Below, one piece after another: positions 20,571 to 33,372 of a stretch of 64,000 nucleotides of DNA; positions within the stretch are counted from its first letter, which is position 1; the number at the start of each line of letters is the position of its first letter. The stretch is from Mycobacterium kansasii ATCC 12478. GTDB taxonomy: Bacteria > Actinomycetota > Actinomycetes > Mycobacteriales > Mycobacteriaceae. The stretch lies in NCBI RefSeq assembly GCF_000157895.3, contig NC_022663.1, positions 1,240,001 through 1,304,000 of the forward strand, given 5' to 3'. The notes beneath the pieces were generated by a model. The model searched no databases. It was not told where the DNA came from and was given only the letters and a program-made list of their open reading frames with translations. A program made the position numbers and the translations under genes.

Positions 20571-21662
20571 CTACTCGGTCCGCGCCAATTCGGCGCGCAA
20601 CTGCCGGCGCTGCGCTTCCAACTCCGGTGTGATGTGGGCGTAGACCGCGGTGAAGAGTTCGTCGACGTCGAAATCGGGCGCGTCAAACACGGCATCGCGC
20701 AGTTCGGCCCGTTGCCCCGCCGAACGGGCGGCGACCCGGTCCTCGAGGCTCTGCGACCACAGCCCCAGGTCCTGCAGGTAGCGCCGAAAACGCGGAATCG
20801 GGTCCAGAGCCAGCCACCGATCCAGCTCCTGCTGGTCGCGATACCGGGTCGGGTCGTCGGCGGTGGTGTGTGGGCCCAGGCGATAGGTAACCGCCTCGAT
20901 CAGGCTGGGACCGTTACCGGCTCGGGCCCGAGTGGCGGCCTCGGCCATCACCGCATAGCACGCCAGCACATCGTTGCCGTCCACTCGGATGCCGGGCATC
21001 CCATAGCCGATTGCCTTGTGCGCGATGGAAACAGCGGCCGTCTGCTTTCGGACTGGCGTCGATATCGCCCACTGGTTGTTCTGCACGTAGAACAGGCACG
21101 GCACCCGGAATACGCCCGCGAGATTCAGCGCCTCGTGGACGTCGCCCTCGCTGGTGGCGCCGTCGCCCAGGAAGGGGACAGTCACCGAGTCCTCGCCGAG
21201 GCGTTGGGCGGCCATCGCGGCGCCGACGGCGTGCAATGTCTGAGTGCCAACCGGAACGGACATCGGAGCGCAGCATTTCGTCGTGAATTCCAGCCCGCCA
21301 TGCCAGCTTCCGCGCCATGCGGCGCCCACGTGTCCGGGCGGGATGCCGCGCACCAGGTATACGCCCAATTCGCGGTATTGCGGAAACAACCAGTCGGCCG
21401 CACGCAGGCATGCGGCCGCCCCCACCTGGGCAGCCTCCTGGCCGCGACAGGGTGTGAACAGCGCCAATTCACCCTGGCGCTGCAGGTTCACGAACTCGTC
21501 GTCGAGCTCCCGTGTGACCACCATCATTTCGTAGAGCCAGCACAGTGTTTCCGCGGACAGATCACGGCTGTAACGCTCTTCCGCGGTCGGCTTCCCGTCT
21601 GGACCTATGAGTTGCACCGGCTCGAGGTCGACCGTCATCGGTGTCTGACACTTCCGAGCCAT
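20571..21662 (-). CDS. bkdA: Branched-chain 2-oxoacid dehydrogenase E1 alpha subunit
   Basis: 363-residue E1 alpha subunit (Rv2497c orthologue). The thiamine diphosphate motif is complete: GDGATSEGDVHEALN followed by LFYVQNNQWAIS, i.e. the GDG ... NN pattern. The phosphorylation-loop equivalent YRLGPHTTADDPTRYRD is present. The start ATG 21662 follows GAGGAGG by 4-5 bases. It is the first gene of bkdABC, separated from citE by a 322-bp gap, which leaves room for a promoter of its own. Confidence 0.94.
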   Translation of the reverse strand: MARKCQTPMTVDLEPVQLIGPDGKPTAEERYSRDLSAETLCWLYEMMVVTRELDDEFVNLQRQGELALFTPCRGQEAAQVGAAACLRAADWLFPQYRELGVYLVRGIPPGHVGAAWRGSWHGGLEFTTKCCAPMSVPVGTQTLHAVGAAMAAQRLGEDSVTVPFLGDGATSEGDVHEALNLAGVFRVPCLFYVQNNQWAISTPVRKQTAAVSIAHKAIGYGMPGIRVDGNDVLACYAVMAEAATRARAGNGPSLIEAVTYRLGPHTTADDPTRYRDQQELDRWLALDPIPRFRRYLQDLGLWSQSLEDRVAARSAGQRAELRDAVFDAPDFDVDELFTAVYAHITPELEAQRRQLRAELARTE

Positions 21663-21984
21663 GCCGCCTCCTCAGCTCACGCCGTCACGCCATGATGAGG
21701 ATGCCGCCGGGCAGGCCGCATCTTCGCGTCGGCGCGCGTGGTGCGGCGGGTCAATAGCAAAGCCGAGCCAGCAGCTGCTTCGAGCCGGAGTCAGCAGCTG
21801 GCTGAACATTCGGCTCGGATCGCCGCAACACTGGCGCTTCTCCCATTATGCTCCCAAATCCGAAGACACCGGGCTGATCGGCTGCGCCGGTGCGGACGTG
21901 TCGGGAGCACCCCAACTGGTCAGACGTGGCGGCCGGGCGCGGTCCGACGGTCGCGCCCCGGGACCGCAGACAGCAAAGCGGTCG
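21663..21984. other. Gap between citE and bkdA
   Basis: 322 bp with no convincing gene. It holds the bkdA ribosome site and probably a promoter. I looked for the GTTA-n8-TAAC palindrome found at bkaR and scoA and did not see it here, so bkdABC may depend on read-through from the upstream genes or on another regulator. Confidence 0.5.
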
Positions 21985-22806
21985 TCACCCGAGCGCGGAT
22001 TCCCCCGCCCGCCGCAACAGCATTTCCGCGTGCCGCAGCACCGGTGAGTCGACCATCTGCCCCTCGAACGCGAACACCCCACGCTCGTTCCGCGAGGCGG
22101 CCAGCACTCGCCGCGCCCAGTCAAGCTTCTCGTCGCTGGGTCGATACGCCTTGCGCACCACCGGGACCTGGCTCGGGTGAATGCACACTGTCGCGTCGAA
22201 ACCCACCGTGGCAGCGTCGACCGCCTCCTGCTGCAAGCCTTCGACGTCGCGGATATCCAGGTGCACCGCATCCAGGGCCAAACGGCCGAACGCGGACGCG
22301 GCCAGCAGGATCGTTGACCGCACGTGGCGGGCCACATCCCGGTAAGCGCCGTCCGCGCGCCGGCTGGAGCTGCCGCCCAGGGTGGCGATCAGGTCCTCGG
22401 CCCCCCACATCATTCCCACGGTGTCGTCGGCGGCGGCGATCTCGGCGGCAAATACCGCACCGCGCGCCGTCTCCACCAGCGCGATGACGTCGCGCGGTGC
22501 GAGCGCGGCAACCTGTGCCGCCGACTCGGCCTTGGGCAGCATCACCGTCGGGTACGCGGTGGCGGCCAAGGCCTCCAAGTCACGGGCCTGCTCATCGGTA
22601 CCGGCCGCGTTGATGCGCACCACGGTGCGTTCGGGGTCCAGCGGGTTATCCCGCAGAGCTTGACGCGCAGCCGACTTCTCCGCTTGGGCCACACCGTCTT
22701 CGAGATCGAGGATAACCACGTCGGCGGCGGCGGCTGCCTTGGTGAAGCGCTCCGGGCGGTCGGCCGGGCAGAACAGCCACCCCGGTCCCGCGGCGCGCAG
22801 GTTCAT
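21985..22806 (-). CDS. citE: CitE-like beta-hydroxyacyl-CoA lyase
   Basis: 273 residues, the same length as Rv2498c. HpcH/HpaI TIM-barrel fold: [28 protein letters not shown] near the start (split here only for description), [15 protein letters not shown], the Mg2+-binding ALVETARGA glutamate, and [13 protein letters not shown] with the second acidic ligand. The M. tuberculosis enzyme has been described as a bifunctional lyase used in itaconate dissimilation and leucine breakdown, not a true citrate lyase. This fits the leucine pathway genes around it. Start ATG 22806 follows GAGGAGG and overlaps the MaoC-like gene by 4 bp. Confidence 0.93.
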   Translation of the reverse strand: MNLRAAGPGWLFCPADRPERFTKAAAAADVVILDLEDGVAQAEKSAARQALRDNPLDPERTVVRINAAGTDEQARDLEALAATAYPTVMLPKAESAAQVAALAPRDVIALVETARGAVFAAEIAAADDTVGMMWGAEDLIATLGGSSSRRADGAYRDVARHVRSTILLAASAFGRLALDAVHLDIRDVEGLQQEAVDAATVGFDATVCIHPSQVPVVRKAYRPSDEKLDWARRVLAASRNERGVFAFEGQMVDSPVLRHAEMLLRRAGESALG

Positions 22807-23366
22807 CGCGCCTCCTCGACCGGCCGTTTTTGGACCCGTTTTTGGACCAACGTGGTGCGCACCGCGCGGGCGACCATCTCGCCGTGCTGATTACGTGCGG
22901 TGTGCTCCAGGGTGACAATGCCTTCGCCGGGACGGCTTTTCGACTCCCGCTTGCCGGTGCACACCGTCTCGGCGTACAGGGTGTCGCCGTGATAGACCGG
23001 CTTGGGAAACGACACCTCCGAGAAGCCGAGGTTGGCCACGATGGTGCCGAGCGTCAGCTGCGACACGGACAGCCCGACCATCGTCGACAGGGTGAACATC
23101 GAGTTCACCAGCCGCTCACCGCGGAAACCCGGTTGCTCAGCAGCCCAGGCCGCGTCGAGATGCAGCGATTGGGTGTTCATCGTGAGCGTGGTGAACAGGA
23201 CGTTGTCTGCCTCGGTGACGGTGCGTCCGGGCCGGTGCAGGTAGGTGGTGCCGATCTCGAACTCTTCGAACCACAAGCCCCTCTGGACAATCCTTGCGCC
23301 GACTGTGGATTCTGCGACGCGACTCGCCGATGTGGCAGGTTCACGCTCGCCGGCAGGTCTGCTCAC
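22803..23366 (-). CDS. MaoC-like (R)-hydratase
   Basis: 187-residue single hot-dog-fold protein (Rv2499c orthologue) of the MaoC dehydratase family, with [19 protein letters not shown] at the position of the family D..N/H active-site segment. It probably hydrates the unsaturated acyl-CoA that CitE then cleaves (3-methylglutaconyl- or itaconyl-type CoA), an inference from position and the described pathway. GTG start at 23366 overlaps the fadE19 stop (GTGA), and its own stop overlaps citE (ATGA). Confidence 0.9.
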   Translation of the reverse strand: MSRPAGEREPATSASRVAESTVGARIVQRGLWFEEFEIGTTYLHRPGRTVTEADNVLFTTLTMNTQSLHLDAAWAAEQPGFRGERLVNSMFTLSTMVGLSVSQLTLGTIVANLGFSEVSFPKPVYHGDTLYAETVCTGKRESKSRPGEGIVTLEHTARNQHGEMVARAVRTTLVQKRVQKRPVEEAR

Positions 23367-24529
23367 GACAGCCCCAGTGATCGTGCGATCAGCATCAGTT
23401 GCACCTCGGTGGTGCCCTCACCGATTTCGAGGACCTTGCTGTCGCGGTAGTGACGCGCCACCGGGTATTCGTTCATGAAACCGTAGCCGCCGTGAATTTG
23501 GGTGGCGTCGCGCGCGTTGTCCATCGCCGCTTCCGAGGAGACCATCTTGGCGATCGCCGCCTCCTTCTTGAAGGGCTTGCCCGCCAACATCTTTGCCGCG
23601 GCCTCGTAATATGCCGTGCGGGCCACATGGGCCCGCGCTTCCATCCGCGCGATCTTGAAACTGATCGCCTGATACGAACCGATCGGCTGGCCGAACGACT
23701 GACGCTCCTTGGCATACTTGACGCTCTCGTCGACACAGCCCTGCGCCGCCCCAGTCGCCAGCGCGGCAATCGCGATACGGCCCTCGTCGAGTATGGACAA
23801 GAAGTTGGCATAACCCGTTCCCCGGGCACCCAGCAGGTTCTCGGCCGGCACGCGCGCATCGGTGAACGTCAGCGGATGGGTGTCCGACGCATTCCAGCCG
23901 ACCTTGTTGTAGACCGGCTCGACGACGAATCCCGGTGTGCCGCTGGGCACGATGATCGTCGAGATCTCCTTCTTGCCGTCCGCCACGCTTCCCGTGACCG
24001 CCGTGACCGTGACCAGGGAGGTGATATCGGTGCCCGAGTTGGTGATGAACTGCTTGCTGCCGTTGATGATCCACTCGTCGCCCTCGATGCGGGCGGTGGT
24101 GCGGGTGCTGCCGGCGTCCGAGCCCGCACCGGGCTCGGTCAACCCGAAGCCGGCCAGCGCCCGGCCGGCGGTCAGATCCGGTAACCACTTGCGCTTCTGC
24201 TCTTCGGTGCCGAACCGGTAGATCGGCATAGCCCCCAGGCCTACCGCGGCCTCCAAGGTGATGGCCACCGACTGGTCGACTTTTCCGAGTTCTTCCAGCG
24301 CCAGCGCCAACGCGAAGTAGTCGCCGCCCATGCCGCCGTAGTCCTCGGGGAACGGCAGGCCGAACAGTCCCATCTCGCCCATCTTGGCGACAACTTCGTA
24401 CGGGAAGCTGTGCTCCTCATCGTGTTTGGCCGAAACCGGCGCGACCACCGTGCGTGCGAAGTCAGCCACCGTGTCACGAAGGTCTTGATATTCCTTGGGC
24501 AGCGTCCCCGCGGTAATCATTGTCGTCAT
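23363..24529 (-). CDS. fadE19: Acyl-CoA dehydrogenase FadE19 (isovaleryl-CoA dehydrogenase-like)
   Basis: 388-residue flavoprotein. Signature one appears as [16 protein letters not shown] and signature two as [13 protein letters not shown], with IGEGTTEVQ at the C-terminal catalytic-site loop. The cluster context (branched-chain dehydrogenase upstream in the pathway, methylcrotonyl-CoA-type carboxylase next) points to isovaleryl-CoA as substrate. I place the start at ATG 24529 (MTTMITAG), which has AAGGA before it and overlaps the accA1 stop by ATGA; a longer open frame upstream only shadows accA1. Confidence 0.93.
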   Translation of the reverse strand: MTTMITAGTLPKEYQDLRDTVADFARTVVAPVSAKHDEEHSFPYEVVAKMGEMGLFGLPFPEDYGGMGGDYFALALALEELGKVDQSVAITLEAAVGLGAMPIYRFGTEEQKRKWLPDLTAGRALAGFGLTEPGAGSDAGSTRTTARIEGDEWIINGSKQFITNSGTDITSLVTVTAVTGSVADGKKEISTIIVPSGTPGFVVEPVYNKVGWNASDTHPLTFTDARVPAENLLGARGTGYANFLSILDEGRIAIAALATGAAQGCVDESVKYAKERQSFGQPIGSYQAISFKIARMEARAHVARTAYYEAAAKMLAGKPFKKEAAIAKMVSSEAAMDNARDATQIHGGYGFMNEYPVARHYRDSKVLEIGEGTTEVQLMLIARSLGLS

Positions 24530-26499
24530 GATCCTTGATCCTTGATCCGGGCCAACACCTGGTCGACCTTCACCTGCTCTCCGACGGACACCAGCACCTC
24601 CAGCTGCCCCGAAACCGGTGCGGTGAGCGCGTGTTCCATCTTCATCGCCTCCACCACCACCACCACGTCGCCCTCGGCAACCTCGGCGCCGGAGGCAGAC
24701 TGCATCGCGATGACGTTGCCGGGCATGGGGCTGACGACTTCGGCCGGCCGCTCGCCGGCAGCGCGATGAATCTTGCGCTCTTCGGCCTCGCGGATTTGCC
24801 AGGTTCCGCGCTCGTCGGCGATCCAGAGATGGCGGTCGGCCTCGGCCCAACGGTAATCACGGCGCACCCCGTTCACCGTCACACTCATCCGGTCCCGCTC
24901 CAGTTGCACACTGGCGCACATGGTTTCACCGTCGCCGACCTGCACCCGGGCCGCCCCCGGCAAGCCCCACACTGACACCGTCTCGGTGCGCAACGGAGTC
25001 TGCATCGCGGTTCGCACCGGGGCGCTGCCGCCACCGACCCGCCATCCACTCGGGGCGGCCCACAGGTCGCCCGCAGCTTGGCGAGCCAGCACCCACTGCA
25101 CGTAGAGGCCACCCGCCGCGAACACGTCGTCGGGCGCCGCCAGCGGCGCAAAGTCGGCCAGCCGCTCGTCCAGCAGTGCGGTGTCCAGATCCCCGGACTG
25201 CACCCGCTCGTCGGCGAGCAAAAAGCGCAGGAATTCGACATTGGTCTGCACGCCCAGGACCGCGGTGTGCGCCAGCGCCTGGTCCAGCCGCGCCAGCGCC
25301 TGCTCGCGATCGGCCCCGTGCGCGATCACTTTGCTCAGCATCGGGTCGTAGTCACTGCCGACCACCGTGCCCGCCAGCAGCGACGAGTCCACCCGCACAC
25401 CCGCACCGGCGGGTTCGATCACCCGCAGCACCCGCCCGCCGGTGGGCAGAAAGCCGCGTGCGGGATCCTCGGCGTACACCCGCGCCTCGATCGCATGTCC
25501 GGAAAGTTCGATGTCGTCCTGTGCAAATGGCAGCTTCTCGCCGGCAGCCACCCGTAGCTGCCACTCGACGAGATCCAGCCCGGTGACCGCCTCTGTGACC
25601 GGGTGTTCCACCTGCAGGCGGGTGTTCATCTCCATGAAGAAGAACTCGTCGGCACGCTCGGCGGAGACAATGAATTCCACCGTTCCGGCCCCGACGTAGT
25701 CGACACTGCGGGCGGTGTTGCAGGCGGCGGCGCCGATTCGCGCCCGCGTCTGCGTGTCGAGCAGCGCCGACGGCGCTTCCTCGATGACCTTCTGATGGCG
25801 GCGCTGCAGGCTGCATTCACGCTCGCCCAGATGCACCACGTTGCCGTGCGTGTCGGCAAGCACCTGCACCTCGATATGCCTGGGCCGCAATATGAATCGT
25901 TCCAGAAACAGTGTGTCGTCACCGAAGGAGGAGCCGGCCTCACGACGCGCGCTCACCAACGCGTCACGCAGCCGCGCCGGGTCCTCGACCAACCGCATAC
26001 CCTTGCCGCCACCGCCCGCGGACGGCTTGATCAGCACCGGATAGCCGACCTCGTCGGCCGCCGCCACCAGGTCGTCGTCGTTGAGCCCCGGCTTCGCAAC
26101 GCCGGGTACCACGGGCACGTCGAAGGCGGCGACCGCGTTCTTGGCGGTGATCTTGTCACCCATCACCTCGATCGCCCGGGTCGGCGGCCCGAGGAAAACG
26201 ACTCCCGCGCGCTCACAGGCCGCCGCGAAATCGGCGTTCTCGGAAAGGAACCCGTAACCGGGGTGGATCGCCTGCGATCCGGTGCGCGCCGCGGCCTCGA
26301 GCACCTTGTCGATGTCCAGGTAACTCTCACGCGCCGCGGCGGGCCCCAGCCGCACCGCCTGGTCGGCTTCCAGCACATGCCTTGCTTCGGCGTCGGGGTC
26401 GCTGTAGACGGCCACCGAGCGGATACCCAGCCGGCGCAGCGTGCGGATCACCCGTACCGCGATCTCGCCGCGGTTGGCCACCAATACCGTGTCAAACAT
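24526..26499 (-). CDS. accA1: Acyl-CoA carboxylase alpha subunit (biotin carboxylase + biotin carrier)
   Basis: 657 residues (Rv2501c orthologue). The N-terminal biotin carboxylase begins [19 protein letters not shown] and contains the ATP-grasp glycine-rich loop [10 protein letters not shown] and the [13 protein letters not shown] motif. A middle BT-like region links to the biotin carrier domain with [11 protein letters not shown], biotinylated lysine at residue 620. With AccD1 it forms the 3-methylcrotonyl-CoA carboxylase of leucine breakdown, as reported for the M. tuberculosis pair. The start ATG 26499 lies 4 bp after accD1; a longer frame reaching 26772 is a shadow. Confidence 0.94.
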   Translation of the reverse strand: MFDTVLVANRGEIAVRVIRTLRRLGIRSVAVYSDPDAEARHVLEADQAVRLGPAAARESYLDIDKVLEAAARTGSQAIHPGYGFLSENADFAAACERAGVVFLGPPTRAIEVMGDKITAKNAVAAFDVPVVPGVAKPGLNDDDLVAAADEVGYPVLIKPSAGGGGKGMRLVEDPARLRDALVSARREAGSSFGDDTLFLERFILRPRHIEVQVLADTHGNVVHLGERECSLQRRHQKVIEEAPSALLDTQTRARIGAAACNTARSVDYVGAGTVEFIVSAERADEFFFMEMNTRLQVEHPVTEAVTGLDLVEWQLRVAAGEKLPFAQDDIELSGHAIEARVYAEDPARGFLPTGGRVLRVIEPAGAGVRVDSSLLAGTVVGSDYDPMLSKVIAHGADREQALARLDQALAHTAVLGVQTNVEFLRFLLADERVQSGDLDTALLDERLADFAPLAAPDDVFAAGGLYVQWVLARQAAGDLWAAPSGWRVGGGSAPVRTAMQTPLRTETVSVWGLPGAARVQVGDGETMCASVQLERDRMSVTVNGVRRDYRWAEADRHLWIADERGTWQIREAEERKIHRAAGERPAEVVSPMPGNVIAMQSASGAEVAEGDVVVVVEAMKMEHALTAPVSGQLEVLVSVGEQVKVDQVLARIKDQGS

Positions 26500-26503
26500 C
26501 ACG

Positions 26504-29572
<3,069 letters not shown>

Positions 29573-29615
29573 TACCCGCAGAGTCTCCTCGCTGTCCGGC
29601 CGGCCGGGTCCTTCA

Positions 29616-29631
29616 GTTAATCCTCATTAAC
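29616..29631. promoter_or_regulatory. Predicted BkaR operator upstream of scoA
   Basis: GTTAATcctcATTAAC, a perfect 6-4-6 inverted repeat matching the GTTA-n8-TAAC pattern of both sites in the fadD35-bkaR intergenic region. It lies about 45 bp before the scoA start on the minus strand. Assignment to BkaR is by shared motif. Confidence 0.65.
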
Positions 29632-29694
29632 CGGGGCATGACAATACCATCGCCCGCGCGGTGGGTAAAGGGACGGTAACCAGCATCCGGGTCC

Positions 29695-31338
29695 TCACCC
29701 TCGACCTTGCAGGTAGTCGATTGCCTGTTGACGCAATTCGACTTTGCGGACCTTGCCGGTAACGGTCATGGGGAACTCGTCGACGATCCGCACATACCGC
29801 GGAATCTTGAACCTGGCGATTCGGTCCGCACAGAATTCGTGTAGTCGCGCGATGGTCAACTGCGGTGCGCCGTCCCGCAGCTTGATCACCGCCATGAGCT
29901 CTTCGCCCACGCGTTCGTCGGGCACGCCGATGACGTGGGCATCGACGACATCGGGGTGGGTGTGCAGGAACTCCTCGATCTCGCGGGGCGAAACGTTCTC
30001 ACCACCGCGGATGACGATGTCCTTGATCCGGCCGGTGATCTGCACGTACCCGCATGCGTCCATGGCGGCCAGGTCTCCGCTATGCATCCAGCCGTCGTCG
30101 TCGATCACTTCTGCGGTCCGCTCCGGGTCATTCCAGTAACCGGCCATCACCGAATAACCCCGGGTGCAGAACTCACCGGGGACGCCGCGGGGCACGGTCT
30201 CGCCGGTGACCGGGTCCACCACCTTGATCTCCAGATGCGGCCCCACCCGGCCGACGGTGCCCACCCGGCGCTCCAGGGAATCACCGGTACGGGTCTGGGT
30301 GGACACCGGAGATGTTTCGGTCATGCCATAGCAGATCGAAATCGCCGGCATATGCATCTGTTCGATCACCATGCGCATCACCTCGACCGGGCACGTCGAG
30401 CCGGCCATGATCCCGGTTCGCAGGCTGGTGAGGTCGTAGTCGGTGAAGTCCGGCAGTCCAAGTTCGGCGATGAACATGGTCGGCACGCCGTAGAGGCTGG
30501 TGCATCGTTCGGTCTGGACGGCCCGCAGGGTGGCGGCGGGGTCGAACCCGGGTGCCGGGATCACCACGGCAGCGCCGTGGCTGGTGGCGGCCAGATTGCC
30601 CAGCACCATGCCGAAGCAGTGATAAAACGGCGCCGGGATGCAGATCCGATCATCGGCGGTGTAGTCGAGCAACTCCCCCACGAAATATCCGTTGTTGAGG
30701 ATGTTGCGGTGGCTGAGCGTTACACCTTTCGGATGACCCGTTGTGCCAGAAGTGTATTGGATGTTGACCGGGTCACTGCCGGTCAGTGTCGACGCGATCT
30801 GTTGCAGCGCGGCCAAATCGGACTGCGTACCGGCCAGCTCGTCCCACCGATCGCTGTCCATGAACACCGCTTCCCGCAGGTCCGGGCAATCAGGTGCCAC
30901 TTCGGCCAATATCGCCCGGTAATCCGCATCCTTGAAGCCCGACGCTGCGATGATCATGCAGACCCCGGATTGCCTTAGCGCATAACGCAACTCGATGGAC
31001 CGGTAGGCCGGGTTCACGGTCACCAGGATGGCGCCGATTTCTGCGGTCGCGTATTGAACCAACACCCACTCCCACCGGTTGGGCGCCCAAATACCCACTC
31101 GGTCACCCACGCCGATACCTGCACGCACTAGTCCGGTAGCCAATCTCCGAACGTCCGCCAGGAATTCGGCGTAATTCCAGCGCCGCCCGGCATGCGCGTC
31201 GACCAGCGCGTGCCGCTGTCCGTGCCGAGAGGCGGTCTCGGCGAGATTGACGCCGATGGTGGTCTCCAGTAGGGCGGGCACGTTGGGACCGCGCTCATAA
31301 GAAAGGGCGCTGTGGTCTGCAGCCCCGTTGGCTGCCAC
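29695..31338 (-). CDS. fadD35: Fatty-acid/acyl-CoA ligase FadD35
   Basis: 547-residue adenylate-forming enzyme, the same length as Rv2505c. AMP-binding motif [19 protein letters not shown], the A5 motif [10 protein letters not shown], the A7 motif [10 protein letters not shown] and A8 hinge [21 protein letters not shown] are all present, ending with the catalytic lysine region [12 protein letters not shown]. It activates a carboxylic acid as acyl-CoA; the substrate is not shown by sequence, but cluster context suggests a branched-chain intermediate. The start is GTG 31338 behind GGAGGAACC. It is divergent from bkaR with paired operator palindromes between. Confidence 0.93.
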   Translation of the reverse strand: MAANGAADHSALSYERGPNVPALLETTIGVNLAETASRHGQRHALVDAHAGRRWNYAEFLADVRRLATGLVRAGIGVGDRVGIWAPNRWEWVLVQYATAEIGAILVTVNPAYRSIELRYALRQSGVCMIIAASGFKDADYRAILAEVAPDCPDLREAVFMDSDRWDELAGTQSDLAALQQIASTLTGSDPVNIQYTSGTTGHPKGVTLSHRNILNNGYFVGELLDYTADDRICIPAPFYHCFGMVLGNLAATSHGAAVVIPAPGFDPAATLRAVQTERCTSLYGVPTMFIAELGLPDFTDYDLTSLRTGIMAGSTCPVEVMRMVIEQMHMPAISICYGMTETSPVSTQTRTGDSLERRVGTVGRVGPHLEIKVVDPVTGETVPRGVPGEFCTRGYSVMAGYWNDPERTAEVIDDDGWMHSGDLAAMDACGYVQITGRIKDIVIRGGENVSPREIEEFLHTHPDVVDAHVIGVPDERVGEELMAVIKLRDGAPQLTIARLHEFCADRIARFKIPRYVRIVDEFPMTVTGKVRKVELRQQAIDYLQGRG

Positions 31339-31369
31339 GGTTCCTCCGCCTGCCGCTTACCGCGTACGG

Positions 31370-31410
31370 GTTAACATCGACTAACTCGTGCTACGTTAGT
31401 GACGATTAAC
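31370..31410. promoter_or_regulatory. bkaR operator: Paired BkaR operator palindromes in the fadD35-bkaR promoter region
   Basis: Two 16-bp palindromes, GTTAACATCGACTAAC (31370-31385) and GTTAGTGACGATTAAC (31395-31410), with centres 25 bp apart. They are also mirror images of each other, making a larger inverted repeat from 31369 to 31411. They lie between the two divergent starts, where a TetR repressor would block both promoters. Binding by the adjacent BkaR is inferred; BkaR is known in mycobacteria to repress this cluster and itself. Confidence 0.8.
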
Positions 31411-31446
31411 CGAAGTGTCCAGGACGAGTTTTCTACGGAGGCCGTC

Positions 31447-32088
31447 ATGACAGCGTCCGCTCCGGACGGCCGGCCCGCTCAACCTGAAGCCTCGAGTCGC
31501 CGCAGTCAGTTGAAGTCGGACCGGCGTCTGCAGCTGTTGTCGGCTGCTGAACGGTTATTCGCCGAACGCGGTTTTCTCGCAGTGCGGTTGGAGGACATTG
31601 GTGCTGTGGCGGGCATCAGCGGTCCGGCGATCTATCGGCACTTCCCCAACAAAGAGTCGCTGCTCGTTGAATTGTTGGTAGGCATCAGTTCCCGGCTCCT
31701 CGCCGGCGCGCGCGATGTGACGGCCCGCGGTTCTGATCCGGCCGCAGCGTTGGATGGGCTAATTGATTTTCACCTCGACTTTGCGCTGGGTGAACCGGAT
31801 CTGATCCGAATCCAGGACCGTGACCTTGCGCACCTGCCGGCAGCAGCCGAACGACAGGTGCGTAAAGCGCAGCGCCAGTACGTGGAGGTCTGGGTGGGGG
31901 TGCTGCGCGAGCGTGATCCCGACCTGGCCGAAGCCGATGCGCGGCTGATGGCGCACGCCGTGTTCGGGCTGCTGAACTCCACACCGCACAGCATGAAGTC
32001 GGCCGACGCCAGATCGGCGCGGGTACTGCGTTCCCGCACCATCATGCGTGCCATGACCGTGGCGGCGCTGCGAGTCACTGACCACTAG
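31447..32088 (+). CDS. bkaR: TetR-family repressor of branched-chain keto-acid metabolism
   Basis: 213 residues from ATG 31447, with GGAGG 5 bases upstream; an open extension before it is not needed. N-terminal TetR helix-turn-helix: RLQLLSAAERLFAERGF, then LEDIGAVAGISGPAIYRHFPNKESLL, the typical recognition helix ending YRHF. The C-terminal ligand domain is less conserved. It is the Rv2506 orthologue, described as BkaR, repressor of the neighbouring keto-acid operon. Its 3' end overlaps the convergent luciferase-like gene by 14 bp. Confidence 0.93.
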   Translation: MTASAPDGRPAQPEASSRRSQLKSDRRLQLLSAAERLFAERGFLAVRLEDIGAVAGISGPAIYRHFPNKESLLVELLVGISSRLLAGARDVTARGSDPAAALDGLIDFHLDFALGEPDLIRIQDRDLAHLPAAAERQVRKAQRQYVEVWVGVLRERDPDLAEADARLMAHAVFGLLNSTPHSMKSADARSARVLRSRTIMRAMTVAALRVTDH

Positions 32089-33133
32089 CGTTCAGGGTCG
32101 GCCGGGAGGCCAGGACGTCCGGAAAGGCCGGGATCACATACTTGGCGAAAAGCCGCATCTGTTCCAGCATTTCGCTCACGGTATTGGCGACGAACAAGGT
32201 GGCGTAGAACCCGTCCAGCCCGGCGCGCTCGAACGCAGCTACCTTGGCGCACACCTGATCCGGCGTGCCGATGAGATTGTCGGCCACATACTTGTCCAGA
32301 CTCACACCTTTCATCATGGTGTCCCGCAGGGAGGTCCGGAACAGCTCGAATGTCGACCGCTCCAGGCGCTCACGTGCTTTCTCAGCAGTCGGGGCTAGGC
32401 ACACGACCGTCTGCAATCCGATAGTTACCTCGGCGGGATCGCGGCCCGCGGCTCGGGCGAATTTCGCGACTTCGTCTCGGCCAGAGGCTATTTCGTCCGG
32501 ACCGAGTTTGGCCGGCAGCCAACCCTGACAGTGCTCCCCCGCTCGGCGAATGGCACCCTTGGCATTGCCGCCGGAGAAAATCGGCAACGGCGACTGGACC
32601 GGCTTGGGATACGACTCGACATCGCAGAATCGGCGGTACCGGCCTTCATAGTTCGACCGACGCTGTCCAAACAGAATGCGCAACGCCGCGATGCCCTCGG
32701 CCATCAGCAGGGTGCGCGACGCGTCGGCCAAATCCGGTGCTACCGCTTCGAATTCGTCTCGATACCCGCCTGCTGCTACCGCCAATGTGACACGTCCGCC
32801 GCTGATCTGATCCAGTGTGGCGACCTGCTTGGCCAGCAGCACCGGCTCACGCATCGGCAAGACGAGGATCCCGGTAGCCAGCCGCACCACCGATGTCTTG
32901 GCCGCGATCGTCGCCAGCATCATCAGCGGCTCGAAGTAGTCCGGTGGGACCGACCATGCCTCCCGCACGAACCGTTGGGTGCTCAGATGATCATTGCCGG
33001 CGACCTCGTGAAAGCCGAGCGCCTCGGCCTCGAGTGCGATCCGAATCACCTCGTCGGCCGTGGCGAACGGGACCGGGTAGGCCATCCCGGACAGACACGT
33101 CGGTACATCGATTCCGAATTTCACGCCGTTCAC
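32075..33133 (-). CDS. Luciferase-like (LLM-class) F420/flavin-dependent oxidoreductase
   Basis: 352-residue TIM-barrel monooxygenase/reductase of the bacterial luciferase superfamily. It shows KFGIDVPTCLSG at the start, ALEAEALGFHEVAGNDHL, RLATGILVLPMREPVLLAKQVATLDQ in the segment conserved among LLM enzymes, then ISGGRVTLAVAAGGYRDEF and LPIFSGGNAKGAIRRAGEHCQGW. Most mycobacterial members use F420; the substrate is unknown. I do not recall a gene here in M. tuberculosis, where Rv2507 follows Rv2506, so this is accessory. Its end overlaps bkaR by 14 bp, and a 22-bp palindrome sits upstream of its start. Confidence 0.88.
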   Translation of the reverse strand: MNGVKFGIDVPTCLSGMAYPVPFATADEVIRIALEAEALGFHEVAGNDHLSTQRFVREAWSVPPDYFEPLMMLATIAAKTSVVRLATGILVLPMREPVLLAKQVATLDQISGGRVTLAVAAGGYRDEFEAVAPDLADASRTLLMAEGIAALRILFGQRRSNYEGRYRRFCDVESYPKPVQSPLPIFSGGNAKGAIRRAGEHCQGWLPAKLGPDEIASGRDEVAKFARAAGRDPAEVTIGLQTVVCLAPTAEKARERLERSTFELFRTSLRDTMMKGVSLDKYVADNLIGTPDQVCAKVAAFERAGLDGFYATLFVANTVSEMLEQMRLFAKYVIPAFPDVLASRPTLNASGQ

Positions 33134-33185
33134 CCCCGGTTCCTGTCACCGCCGCGCGAAGGTTGCCGCGCCCCCTGTGGAGAAG

Positions 33186-33207
33186 TTCTTCAGCGGTTGT
33201 TGAAGAA
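33186..33207. promoter_or_regulatory. 22-bp palindrome and repeats upstream of the LLM oxidoreductase
   Basis: TTCTTCA-gcggttgt-TGAAGAA is a perfect 7-8-7 inverted repeat, 53 bp before the start of the LLM gene. Its right half, TTGTTGAAGAA (33197-33207), recurs at 33240-33250, overlapping a second small palindrome TCAAC-gatt-GTTGA. This resembles a TetR/GntR-type operator with two sites; the regulator is not evident nearby. Confidence 0.5.
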
Positions 33208-33372
33208 ACAATACCCGGCATGCACGAAGACATCAACGATTGTTGAAGAATGTGTTGGTGGTTGCCCTGGGCCGAGGCAAGTAGGGGCTCCGTCCGGCGC
33301 GGCCCTGCCGACGGAGCGGTGCGGCGGCACCGCCGCCCAACTCTTAGGTACCCTTCAAACCATGAGGTGGGC

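Noticed and set aside
21770..21840. Apparent inverted repeat around CAGCAGCTG upstream of bkdA
   Set aside because: The two arms are direct rather than inverted copies except for the self-palindromic CAGCTG; too weak to call an operator.
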